The notes under the pieces were generated by a model that was not told the origin of the DNA, made no database searches, and saw nothing but the letters and a program-made list of their open reading frames with translations. Of a stretch of DNA of 64,000 nucleotides, positions 7,056 to 15,343 are shown one piece after another; the first letter of the stretch is position 1, and each line of letters starts with the position of its first letter. Origin of the DNA: an uncultured Draconibacterium sp. (GTDB lineage Bacteria; Bacteroidota; Bacteroidia; Bacteroidales; Prolixibacteraceae). The stretch covers positions 1,612,001 through 1,676,000 of the forward strand of contig NZ_OY771649.1 in the NCBI RefSeq assembly GCF_963674925.1, given 5' to 3'. A program made the translations under genes and the position numbers.

Positions 7056-9767
7056 CTAGAATTGTTGACCAATTACGAAGTGGAACTGGCTACCTGCAGC
7101 ATCTGCAACACCCGGTACTTCGTCAAATCCATATCCCCAGTCGATTCCCATTAAACCAAACATTGGCAGGAAGATACGTACACCAACACCGGCTGAACGG
7201 TGCAATTTAAACGGTACGTAATTCTGGAAACTGATTCCGGCGTTACCTGCCTCCATGAAAGCAAGTGCATAAATGGTAGCACTCGGTTTCAAAGTAATCG
7301 GGAAACGAAGTTCGGTAGTGAACTTAGAATACATATTCGAACCGTTTCGTGGACTCAAACTGTAATCCTTATAACCACGCAGTGCAATATAATCTGTACC
7401 ATAAATATTGTATCCCGACATACCAGATCCACCAACAATAAAGCCTTCGAAAGGTGATTTACGACCTGAATCGAAATAGCCAAGGAATCCCATCTCAAGT
7501 GCAGTTCTTAACACCAGTGTATGTTCTCCGCCTGGGTTTGTTAATGGAGTGTACCAATCTCCCTTAAACAACCATTTATGGTATTCAATCCATTTGTATC
7601 GCTCGTCATTTGTAATACTCTCATCGGTATAATCTTTACCATTAAACAACGAATAAGGTGGTGTCATTTTTAAAGCCAGTGACAGATTTGAACCTCTTCG
7701 CGAGTAAAGTGGGTTATCAACCGAACTACGTCCGAAAACCGTTTTAAAACTCAGGTTATTAAATGTTCCGTTTACCTGGCCATTTTCGTCGGCCATAAAG
7801 TAGAACATTTGTCCCATGTTTCTCAGGTTATAATGCTCCAGCGATAATTCGTGATAAACAGTAAAGTAGTCATCAGGCCACGATAAACGATATCCGTAAC
7901 CTAAAGCCAATGCTGTGGTTTCCCAGATCTGATCATCATCTTCGTTGTCATTTTCCGAATCGTAGTTATACTGGTATTGCGGGTATGAATTATAACCACC
8001 GTAACCGTAAGGAGAGTAACCATAACCATAAGGAGAATAGCCGCCTCCATAACCACCACCATATCCATAAGGAGAATAACCATAGTTACTGCCATAACCG
8101 TATGGATTATATCGTTGCGTATATCGGTTGGCGCTATAATTAATTCGCGAGTGCGATAACGATACCGAGAATGAATTAGGCTTTTTACCACCTAACCATG
8201 GCTCAATAAACGACAAACTTACGGTACGATAATACTTACCGCTTGTTTGATAACGTAAACTCAGTGTTTGACCATCGCCGGTAGGCAGCGGTCGCCAGGC
8301 TTCTTTATTAAAGATGTTACGAACCGAGAAGTTGGCAAATTTCAAACCAACCGATCCAACAAACATACCGGCTCCCCAACCACCGGAAAGCTCGATCTGG
8401 TCGTTTGCTTTTTCCTGAAGTTGATATTCAATGTCTACTGTTCCATCTTCGGGGTGAGGCTGTACATCGGGGTTAATGGCTTCCGGATCGAAGTGTCCGA
8501 GCTGCGCCAATTCCCTGTACGAACGCATCAGCAATGTTTTACTGAACAAATCTCCGGGATATGTACGAAGCTCGCGACGTGCAACATGTTCGTGAGTTTT
8601 AGTGTTACCCACAATACGCACTTCATTAATTGTTGCCTGTTCACCTTCGACAATACGCATTTCATAATTGATAGTATCGCCGTCAACATTCACCTCTACA
8701 GGATTGAGATCAAAAAACAGATAACCTCTGTCGAGATAAAGATTATTCAAACCTTCTTCGTTATCGAACAGGCGTTTATCCAATATCTTTTGGTTAAATA
8801 CGTCTCCCTTTTTAATTCCCAGACGCAAATCGAGATAATCGGAAGGATAAACAGTGTTACCCACCCAGCGAATATTACCAAAGTAGTATTTATCGCCTTC
8901 TTCAACGTTTAAATCGATATTAACCCGTGGTTTGTTTTTTCGCCCGACTTCTACCTGGTAAACCGAATCGTCAAGAATAATCGCATCGCGATAACCTTTT
9001 TCGTTGTATTTATCGATTATGTTCGCCTGATCTTTGTCGTATTCTTCCTGAAGGAATTTTTTGGTTTTAAAGAAATTTCGCAACGATTTTTCGTTTGTCT
9101 TCTTCATGGCGCGTTCAAGTGTAATATCCGAAAGTGCCTCGTTGCCATTAATGTCGATATTATTAACCTTTACCTTTTCTTTTTTGTCAACATAAATATC
9201 CAGGATTACGCTGTTGTTTTGGGTGGTATCGTCGCGCTGAACAATGTTAACCTCGGTGTTAAGGAAACCCTTTCCGTGGAAAATATTCATAATGGTACGT
9301 TCGGCACTGTTTACCTGGTGATCGGTGATCTGACTTCCCCGCAAGAGTAAAACCTTTTCGGTAATGTCGTCCTTTTCCGATTTTGAAACACCATAAAAAT
9401 TCACATCACCCAAACGAGGCCGTTCCTGAAGGAAAATATCCAACCAAATCTGGTTTCCGATGATTTTGGTTGCCTGTATTTTCACATCAGAAAACAAGCC
9501 TTGTTGCCAAAGCTTTTTTATCGCAAGAGTTATTGCATCTCCCGGCACCATTACTTCATCACCTACTTTTAAACCCGACAGCTGGATAAGCACATTTTTA
9601 TCCAGATAGCGGATTCCTGAAACCTGCACATCGGCAATTGTATACTTGCGTGCGCTCGAATAGTAGATTGAAAAGTTTGTACTATCAGCTTCTTGTGCAA
9701 AAAGCTGTGGCACAAACGCTACAAAAAGGAATAAAAAGGCGACTAATGGTCTTTTGATTCTAGTCAT
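7056..9767 (-). CDS. bamA: outer-membrane protein assembly factor BamA
   Basis: The 903-residue protein has a signal peptide (cleavage near FAQEAD), POTRA domains over about residues 35-450, and a C-terminal Omp85 barrel (about 480-903) ending in a beta-signal-like FHFVIGQQF with terminal Phe. It inserts beta-barrel proteins into the outer membrane. A low-complexity Gly/Tyr-rich insertion (about residues 551-608, several SPYGYG-like units followed by an Asp/Glu/Asn-rich stretch) interrupts the barrel and is probably an extracellular loop. It is preceded by uppS with a 4-bp gap and followed by two ompH genes in the same operon. Confidence 0.95.
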   Translation of the reverse strand: MTRIKRPLVAFLFLFVAFVPQLFAQEADSTNFSIYYSSARKYTIADVQVSGIRYLDKNVLIQLSGLKVGDEVMVPGDAITLAIKKLWQQGLFSDVKIQATKIIGNQIWLDIFLQERPRLGDVNFYGVSKSEKDDITEKVLLLRGSQITDHQVNSAERTIMNIFHGKGFLNTEVNIVQRDDTTQNNSVILDIYVDKKEKVKVNNIDINGNEALSDITLERAMKKTNEKSLRNFFKTKKFLQEEYDKDQANIIDKYNEKGYRDAIILDDSVYQVEVGRKNKPRVNIDLNVEEGDKYYFGNIRWVGNTVYPSDYLDLRLGIKKGDVFNQKILDKRLFDNEEGLNNLYLDRGYLFFDLNPVEVNVDGDTINYEMRIVEGEQATINEVRIVGNTKTHEHVARRELRTYPGDLFSKTLLMRSYRELAQLGHFDPEAINPDVQPHPEDGTVDIEYQLQEKANDQIELSGGWGAGMFVGSVGLKFANFSVRNIFNKEAWRPLPTGDGQTLSLRYQTSGKYYRTVSLSFIEPWLGGKKPNSFSVSLSHSRINYSANRYTQRYNPYGYGSNYGYSPYGYGGGYGGGYSPYGYGYSPYGYGGYNSYPQYQYNYDSENDNEDDDQIWETTALALGYGYRLSWPDDYFTVYHELSLEHYNLRNMGQMFYFMADENGQVNGTFNNLSFKTVFGRSSVDNPLYSRRGSNLSLALKMTPPYSLFNGKDYTDESITNDERYKWIEYHKWLFKGDWYTPLTNPGGEHTLVLRTALEMGFLGYFDSGRKSPFEGFIVGGSGMSGYNIYGTDYIALRGYKDYSLSPRNGSNMYSKFTTELRFPITLKPSATIYALAFMEAGNAGISFQNYVPFKLHRSAGVGVRIFLPMFGLMGIDWGYGFDEVPGVADAAGSQFHFVIGQQF
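7930..8120 (-). repeat. Gly/Tyr-rich codon repeat inside bamA
   Basis: Minus-strand codons here encode repeated PYGYG/GGGYGG units built on related DNA words (CATATCCATAAGGAG and variants on the plus strand). The repeat is in frame with bamA and adds about 55 residues. Short near-identical units make it prone to slippage, so its length may vary between strains. Confidence 0.7.
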
Positions 9768-9771
9768 AAAA

Positions 9772-10515
9772 TTAGCTCGTTAACTGTTCACTTGTTTTTC
9801 CAAATCTTCTCTCTCTGTTCTGATAATCAATAATGGCTTCAAATAAATCGTCTTTTCTAAAATCGGGCCATAATTTGTTCGTAAAATACAACTCAGAGTA
9901 AGCTATCTGCCACAACAGAAAGTTACTAATCCGATATTCGCCGCTGGTTCTTATCATTAGCTCCGGATCGGGTAATTCCGAGGTAGACAAATAATCTTGG
10001 AACAGTTCGTTATTTATTTTTTCTTGTGTAATCTTGTTATTAGCCAAATCATCGGCCAGTTTTTTTACGGCATTAAGCACATCCCATCTTCCGCTGTAAC
10101 TTAACGCCAGCACCAGGTTCAACCCGGTATTATCTTTTAATGCATCAACACAACCCTGAAGTTTCGCCTGCACATTTTCGGGCATCACATCAACACATCC
10201 GATAACGCTTAGCCGTACATTGTTTTTGTTTAGCTCCGTTGTTTCGGTCTCAATGGCATGCACCAAAAGTGCCAAAAGTGCTTCCACTTCTTCTTTTGGG
10301 CGGTCCCAGTTTTCGGTAGAAAATGCATAAAGAGTGAGGTGTTTTACGCCAATTTCGCCGGCTCCCTCAACCACGGAACGAACAGACTCAACGCCATTCT
10401 CGTGTCCCATAACCCGGGGTTTGCCTTGTTTAGCGGCCCACCTTCCGTTGCCATCCATAATAATGGCAATATGCTTTGGTATATTATTGCTATCTAATCT
10501 GTCAACTGTTTTCAT
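9772..10515 (-). CDS. uppS: isoprenyl transferase (undecaprenyl-diphosphate synthase)
   Basis: The protein is about 247 residues. The substrate-binding motif IAIIMDGNGRWA near the N terminus supplies the catalytic Asp. The conserved SGEYRISNFLLWQIAYSEL region near residues 190-210 is also present. It condenses isopentenyl diphosphate units in cis to make the C55 carrier for peptidoglycan and other glycans. I choose the ATG at 10515: it overlaps the stop of the upstream gene as TGATG, which implies translational coupling. Non-ATG codons at 10521 and 10518 could extend it by two residues. bamA follows 4 bp downstream. Confidence 0.95.
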   Translation of the reverse strand: MKTVDRLDSNNIPKHIAIIMDGNGRWAAKQGKPRVMGHENGVESVRSVVEGAGEIGVKHLTLYAFSTENWDRPKEEVEALLALLVHAIETETTELNKNNVRLSVIGCVDVMPENVQAKLQGCVDALKDNTGLNLVLALSYSGRWDVLNAVKKLADDLANNKITQEKINNELFQDYLSTSELPDPELMIRTSGEYRISNFLLWQIAYSELYFTNKLWPDFRKDDLFEAIIDYQNRERRFGKTSEQLTS

Positions 10516-11300
10516 CACCAATTTTTAGCATCGTAGGCCGGACAAGCCTTTTTGCCTATAAAAATCATATATGTGAGATGTACCCCCAAATATCCTGCCC
10601 AGTCGTTATTATGCGAACCATCATTATATGTTACGATTTCGCCTAATCCTCCTTCTTTTACATATGCCAGCGGATCATCCAAATCATCCAATTTATCGCT
10701 CATATATTTGCGCATCTGGTATTCTACTCCTACTCCCAAACGCTCGCCAATGGTATATTTAAAACCCATTCCAAACGGAATGGTAAGCGTTGTTAAGGAT
10801 TCTTCGTAGTCGCCAACAACTTCACCATTTAGCTCCGGATGATCGGGATTAAACCCCATAATACCGGACGGCCCTCCAGGATCGGTAGCAAGCTGCCCTA
10901 CTGTTAAGGTGTACGGAAAATAAGCCACCCCAATTCCGAAAGTTACATACGGACTAAACCGAAGTTTTTGCTTACCCAAAATATACCTCAGATAATTAAT
11001 TTCTGCCTGCAAAGTTATATCCTGTACCGATTTATCAAACTCCCATGGTGCACTCTCTACTGTTCCTTCGCTGGCAAAGGTGCCGGTCAGAAACATGGCG
11101 CGCATGGCTACGCGGGCATTAAAATTATACCTGAAATAAGCTCCAAAATTTAAATTGAACGATTGAAACGGGGCATCTTCATCCATGTCGCCATGTACCG
11201 ATGTTAATGTACCTCCCCAGATTCCGATGTCAGCTGTTTTTTGTGCATGTACTGAAACAGTCAGCAAAACTGTAACAAACACCAATAATAATTTCCTCAT
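10515..11300 (-). CDS. DUF6089-like outer-membrane beta-barrel protein
   Basis: About 261 residues with a signal peptide (MRKLLLVFVTVLLTVSVHAQ) and then alternating strands typical of small outer-membrane barrels, for example FNARVAMRAMFL, YVTFGIGVAYF and GVGVEYQMRKY. Proteins of this type sit between nadK and uppS in many Bacteroidota and are annotated only as DUF6089 or OmpW-like. The position upstream of uppS and bamA suggests a role at the envelope, but no function is established. The stop overlaps the uppS start by one base. The ATG at 11300 is used because the upstream TTG extension adds nothing conserved. Confidence 0.8.
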   Translation of the reverse strand: MRKLLLVFVTVLLTVSVHAQKTADIGIWGGTLTSVHGDMDEDAPFQSFNLNFGAYFRYNFNARVAMRAMFLTGTFASEGTVESAPWEFDKSVQDITLQAEINYLRYILGKQKLRFSPYVTFGIGVAYFPYTLTVGQLATDPGGPSGIMGFNPDHPELNGEVVGDYEESLTTLTIPFGMGFKYTIGERLGVGVEYQMRKYMSDKLDDLDDPLAYVKEGGLGEIVTYNDGSHNNDWAGYLGVHLTYMIFIGKKACPAYDAKNW

Positions 11301-11524
11301 CTTGGTATTCAATTTCGTTTATTTAACAATGGTTTCAGACATGTTATTTTTATCATTTTCTTCATTTTGAAATGAAAAGATTGCTGTTGGTTTCACCTGT
11401 GGTTTTTCTATCCTGAAAAGTTATAAAACACACAAATCGACGAACAAAAATCAAACTCATAACAAACTGAATATCAATGAACTTAAACGTATAAAAACGT
11501 TTTATCTTTTGCTTTCAAAAGCTA

Positions 11525-11532
11525 CAAAAGTA
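11525..11532 (-). promoter_or_regulatory. possible Bacteroidota -7 element (TACTTTTG on minus strand)
   Basis: The plus-strand word CAAAAGTA reads TACTTTTG on the minus strand and matches the TAnnTTTG box of Bacteroidota primary-sigma promoters. It lies about 225 bp upstream of the DUF6089-like gene in the 305-bp gap after nadK. No clear TTG box was found at the expected spacing, so this is tentative. Confidence 0.3.
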
Positions 11533-11605
11533 ATATAATTCTAAAAATAACATGCCCCTTTGTTATTATAAAACCGAAACAAAGATTAAAAATTGTTAAG
11601 TAGGC

Positions 11606-12496
11606 CTATGAAATGTAGTTCCTGCGGTCCATTCCCCACATTAGCTTATTGCGTAAGGTATTAAAAAAGGGCTGCTCGGGCAGTTGAAGTGTTTTGAGTT
11701 TAAACCCGGCTTTTTTCACCTTTATTTTTGTAGAAAACTCAACGGCAAACGAACGCGAATCGAGCGAAGTCAGATAATTGGTTCCACGGCCTTCAACGGT
11801 AAGTTCAATTTCGCAGGTATCAGGTACTACAATCGGACGTATCGTTAAGTTATGTGGTGCCAGCGGTGTAATTACAAAGTTGGCCGAATTAGGTGTTATA
11901 ATTGGCCCGCCAACGCTTAAAGAGTACGCTGTTGAGCCGGTTGGTGTGGCAATAATCAAACCATCGGCCCAGTAATTATTCAGAAACTCTCCGTTAACAC
12001 GCGCTGTAACATTCAACATTGATGAGTTATCCGTTTTCAACACCGTCATTTCATTCAATGCATAATTAAAATCCAGATTTTCCTGATTCGAGAACTCAAT
12101 CTCCAGCATCGAACGCTCCACGATTTTATAGTTATTATTAAAAATACTTTCGAGCGCATTATGCATCTGGTCTTCTGAAATATCGGCCAGAAATCCTAAA
12201 CGGCCGCCATTCAATCCAATTACCGGGATATCAAAATTACGGATATTCAACACCGACTGCAGAAATGTTCCATCGCCCCCAACACTAAAAATAAAATCAT
12301 TGTCGGGATCAAAATCGGAATACGAATGAAAAAACGAGGTGTAATACGTCGAACTGTTCAACTCTTCAACCAGGTGAGAATAAAAAGGCTTGTATAATTG
12401 TACTTCGATATTTTTTGAGCGCAAAAAGGCAAAAAACTCCTGCAAAACAGGAACAAAATCAGTGGAAACCAGCGTACCAAATACTGCAACTTTCAC
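11606..12496 (-). CDS. nadK: NAD kinase
   Basis: The 296-residue enzyme phosphorylates NAD to NADP. The diagnostic GGDGTFLQ motif lies near residues 73-80, and the second family signature, TPTGSTAYSLSVGGP, near residues 185-199. Family-typical length. The start codon is GTG at 12496, 13 bp after the upstream CBS-domain gene; no in-frame ATG fits better because the following KVAVFG strand is the expected first beta strand. It is part of the minus-strand envelope gene string, although a 305-bp gap follows. Confidence 0.94.
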   Translation of the reverse strand: MKVAVFGTLVSTDFVPVLQEFFAFLRSKNIEVQLYKPFYSHLVEELNSSTYYTSFFHSYSDFDPDNDFIFSVGGDGTFLQSVLNIRNFDIPVIGLNGGRLGFLADISEDQMHNALESIFNNNYKIVERSMLEIEFSNQENLDFNYALNEMTVLKTDNSSMLNVTARVNGEFLNNYWADGLIIATPTGSTAYSLSVGGPIITPNSANFVITPLAPHNLTIRPIVVPDTCEIELTVEGRGTNYLTSLDSRSFAVEFSTKIKVKKAGFKLKTLQLPEQPFFNTLRNKLMWGMDRRNYIS

Positions 12497-12509
12497 TATT
12501 ATAATGGAT

Positions 12510-13175
12510 TTAAATATTCATAAATTTCATAAACTGGTCGAAACGATCCTTGTACAGGTCATTCAACATCGACCGATCCTGGTAAATGGCTTTCACATTA
12601 TAATCGTAACGCATCAGTGACTGAACAACTCCGGACAGCTCTTCTGAGTCAAGTTTTAATATCACATCCAGAACATTCGCCCCGGGTTTACGATCGATAA
12701 AGAAGCTGAGTATTTTCACATCGTTACTTTCCACAATCTGGCTGATCTGCGAAACCGAATAATCGCTCACATTCATCTCGACAACCAACACACCACCCAC
12801 TTCCTGCAGTGAAAACAGGCTGGCAAAGCGTCGCGCTAAATCATACAATGTAATTGCTCCCAGGTAATAATGATCTTCATCAAGCACAGGCAAAACACTA
12901 ATCTTGAGTTTATACATTAGTATTGCCAGCTCGAAAATGTGCTGATCTTTATGGGCATGTGTTGTATCCAATTTATCTAACGCTGTAGAAATTTCAGTTT
13001 CAACCAGGTTCAGGTCGTAAATTAATTTATCGGAAACAAGTCCCAGGTATTTTGTATCGTCAACTACCGGAATATGCGAAACGCGATAAACATCCATGTG
13101 ACTCAGCGCCTTACGGCCTGTTTCGGAACTGCTTACCGACGGAATTACATCTGATATTAGTTTTTCTGCCAACAA
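12510..13175 (-). CDS. CBS-domain pair protein
   Basis: A 221-residue cytoplasmic protein with two CBS motifs (about residues 5-60 and 72-125) followed by a C-terminal domain of roughly 90 residues that looks ACT-like (VLVVEMNVSDYSVSQI). CBS pairs bind adenosyl ligands and act as energy or nucleotide sensors, but the ligand is unknown. It precedes nadK by 13 bp, an arrangement seen in many Bacteroidota, so a link to NAD(P) or adenylate state is plausible inference. No ATG lies upstream in frame; the best start is TTG at 13175, giving Met-Leu-Ala at the N terminus. Confidence 0.8.
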   Translation of the reverse strand: MLAEKLISDVIPSVSSSETGRKALSHMDVYRVSHIPVVDDTKYLGLVSDKLIYDLNLVETEISTALDKLDTTHAHKDQHIFELAILMYKLKISVLPVLDEDHYYLGAITLYDLARRFASLFSLQEVGGVLVVEMNVSDYSVSQISQIVESNDVKILSFFIDRKPGANVLDVILKLDSEELSGVVQSLMRYDYNVKAIYQDRSMLNDLYKDRFDQFMKFMNI

Positions 13176-13241
13176 AACTTTACTGTTTAATGTTAATCGT
13201 TCAGCCTGAAAATAGTAAATTGCGTTTTAAAATTTTTAGTT

Positions 13242-13955
13242 ATGACCAGACTTAGTGTAAATATAAATAAAATTGCAACACTGCGAAACTCTCGCGGTGG
13301 CAAAATGCCCAGCGTTAAGGATGCTGCTGTCAATTGTCAAAAATTTGGTGCTCAAGGAATTACCATTCATCCACGCCCCGATGAGCGGCACATTACACGC
13401 AAAGATGTTTACGAGATAAAACCACTGATAACCACTGAATTTAACATTGAAGGTTACCCCAGTGAAGATTTCTTAAAAATGGTTATTGAAGTGCAGGCCG
13501 ACCAGGTTACTCTGGTACCGGATACCGATGCTCAATTAACCAGCGATCATGGCTGGGATACATGGAAACATCTTGGGTTTCTGAAAGATGTGATTGCCCG
13601 TTTGCAGGAAGCTGGTATCCGCACTTCTATTTTTGTCGATCCCGATGAAAAAGCTGTTGAAGGTGCTGCCGAAATTAAAACCGACCGCATTGAGCTGTAT
13701 ACCGAACCCTATGCTACATTGTTTCCTATTAACCATGCTAAAGCAATTGAACCTTTTGTTACCGCCGCCAAAATAGCTGAAAATTTGGGCATAGATGTAA
13801 ATGCCGGTCACGATTTAAGTTTGGAAAACCTGAATTACATGTACCATAAAATTCCTAATCTAAAAGAAGTTTCAATTGGTCATGCACTAATTGCCGATGC
13901 ACTATATTTAGGTTTGGAAACTACCATACAGAAATACCTCGATTGCCTGAAATAA
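13242..13955 (+). CDS. pdxJ: pyridoxine 5'-phosphate synthase
   Basis: The 237-residue protein is a TIM barrel that joins 1-deoxy-D-xylulose 5-phosphate with 3-amino-2-oxopropyl phosphate to make pyridoxine phosphate. The N terminus RLSVNINKIATLRNSR and the motif GITIHPRPDERHI near residues 45-57 are characteristic, as is NAGHDLSLENL near residue 187. Length is normal. It is transcribed divergently from the CBS-nadK genes across a 66-bp gap that must carry both promoters. A nested palindrome follows the gene. Confidence 0.95.
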   Translation: MTRLSVNINKIATLRNSRGGKMPSVKDAAVNCQKFGAQGITIHPRPDERHITRKDVYEIKPLITTEFNIEGYPSEDFLKMVIEVQADQVTLVPDTDAQLTSDHGWDTWKHLGFLKDVIARLQEAGIRTSIFVDPDEKAVEGAAEIKTDRIELYTEPYATLFPINHAKAIEPFVTAAKIAENLGIDVNAGHDLSLENLNYMYHKIPNLKEVSIGHALIADALYLGLETTIQKYLDCLK

Positions 13956-13969
13956 TCTTTGCAAAAAAA

Positions 13970-14061
13970 CGCCAAATGCTGCGTTACTCTCGGTTTGAAA
14001 CCGGCCGATTACGAAAGTAAACTCCCAAATTTTCAAACCTTCGATAGCCTTGCCTTTGGCG
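13970..14061. repeat. nested inverted repeat after pdxJ
   Basis: An outer stem CGCCAAA (13970-13976) with TTTGGCG (14055-14061) encloses a 9-bp perfect stem GGTTTGAAA (13992-14000) with TTTCAAACC (14031-14039). The outer arm is followed by CTTTCTTAT. It may act as a large terminator for pdxJ or be a copy of a dispersed palindromic element. Confidence 0.5.
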
Positions 14062-14142
14062 CTTTCTTATCAAAGAGATAGAAATCATTGAGTTTTCTTT
14101 AAGACCTAAATAAAGCAACGGACGAACAACAATTAACACACT

Positions 14143-14946
14143 ATGGATTTGTATTACAGAAAGACAGGCAGTGGATCGCCATTGGTGATTATACACGGGT
14201 TATACGGATCGTCGGATAACTGGATGAACATCTCCAAACGACTGGCCGAAAAACATACGGTTTATATGATCGACCAGCGAAACCACGGACGTTCGGGATT
14301 TACAGAATCGCACACCTACAACGACATGCGCGATGACCTGGCAGAGTTTTTCGAAAAGCACAACATCGAAAAAGCGACCATCCTGGGGCACAGTATGGGC
14401 GGTAAAACAGCCATGTGGTTTGCTGCCGATTACCCTGAAAAGGTTGAAAAACTTGTTATCGCCGATATCGCGCCCAAAGATTATCTGCAACTAAAAGATG
14501 ACAGTCAGTTTTACCTGCACCAGAATATTTTGCTGGCCATGCAGGACATTGATTTTTCGATGGTGAAATCGCGTAACGATGTGGATGATTTTCTGGCTGA
14601 AAAGATTGATGATGAACGCATCAGAATGTTTCTGTTGAAGAATGTGGAGAAAAACAAAAAAACCAAACAATTTCAATGGCGCGTAAATGCAGAAGTGCTT
14701 TACGATTACCTGGAAGAAATTGTGAGCGGCGTTAATATTCACTGGCTCGACGATCGTATTCCGATAACCGCGTACCCGGTAATTTTTATCCGCGGCTTGC
14801 TTTCGAAATACATTCAGGACGAAGACAAAGAACTGATAAAAGAAATTTATCCGGAAGCCAGAATTGTTGATATTCCTGATGCCGGACACTGGCTACACGC
14901 CGAACAACCACAAAAGTTTGCTGAAGCGGTGTTTTTGTGTTGTTGA
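14143..14946 (+). CDS. alpha/beta-hydrolase fold protein (YbfF-like esterase)
   Basis: The 267-residue cytoplasmic protein shows a complete hydrolase triad setting: oxyanion region VIIHGLYGSSDNW near residue 15, nucleophile elbow GHSMGG near residues 86-91, and the catalytic histidine in DAGHWLHAEQP near residue 250. The pattern is closest to the small esterases of the YbfF type, but the substrate cannot be told. It stands alone between pdxJ and a converging malQ. Confidence 0.82.
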   Translation: MDLYYRKTGSGSPLVIIHGLYGSSDNWMNISKRLAEKHTVYMIDQRNHGRSGFTESHTYNDMRDDLAEFFEKHNIEKATILGHSMGGKTAMWFAADYPEKVEKLVIADIAPKDYLQLKDDSQFYLHQNILLAMQDIDFSMVKSRNDVDDFLAEKIDDERIRMFLLKNVEKNKKTKQFQWRVNAEVLYDYLEEIVSGVNIHWLDDRIPITAYPVIFIRGLLSKYIQDEDKELIKEIYPEARIVDIPDAGHWLHAEQPQKFAEAVFLCC

Positions 14947-15343
14947 TCGTAAGGATTGAACTAGATTGATTTTGAGATTGAGCGAGATTGAAAAACTGTT
15001 GAACTGCTAAATTGAAAACAGCAATTGAATACTTAAAATCTCACTTCCCAACTCCTCCTTCTTTTTTGAACCACAATAGCGTCATTAGTACTTCTCAGTG
15101 ACACTCTGTGTCTTCTTTGTGTACTCTGTGGTAAACAACGTGCAGAACGACACAGCTTCAAAATTCTTAAATCTTTGAATTGTAAAATTGCTAACTGCGA
15201 CTGAATACTGAAAACTTTGAGTTATTACCTTTCATCCCGATGGGGCTTTTTGCCTATTTGCTATTTGCCTACTGCCTATTCCTTCAATCAATTACCCACT
15301 AACTCAATTACTCATTCACTCAATCACTTTCTCGTCAATGAAT
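14947..15343. other. 397-bp intergenic region with degenerate short repeats
   Basis: No gene is supported here. The stretch contains low-complexity word repeats such as GATTGAG(C)GAGATTGA, the CTCTGTGTCTTCTTTGTGTACTCTGTGG series near 15105-15132, and TTTGCCTA/TTTGCTA words near 15250-15280. It separates converging genes and shows no strong hairpin. Confidence 0.5.

Noticed and set aside
7901..8191. Open frames opposite and within the bamA Gly/Tyr repeat
   Set aside because: They are by-products of the repetitive codons of bamA. Their translations are low complexity with no domain and bamA is intact in its own frame.
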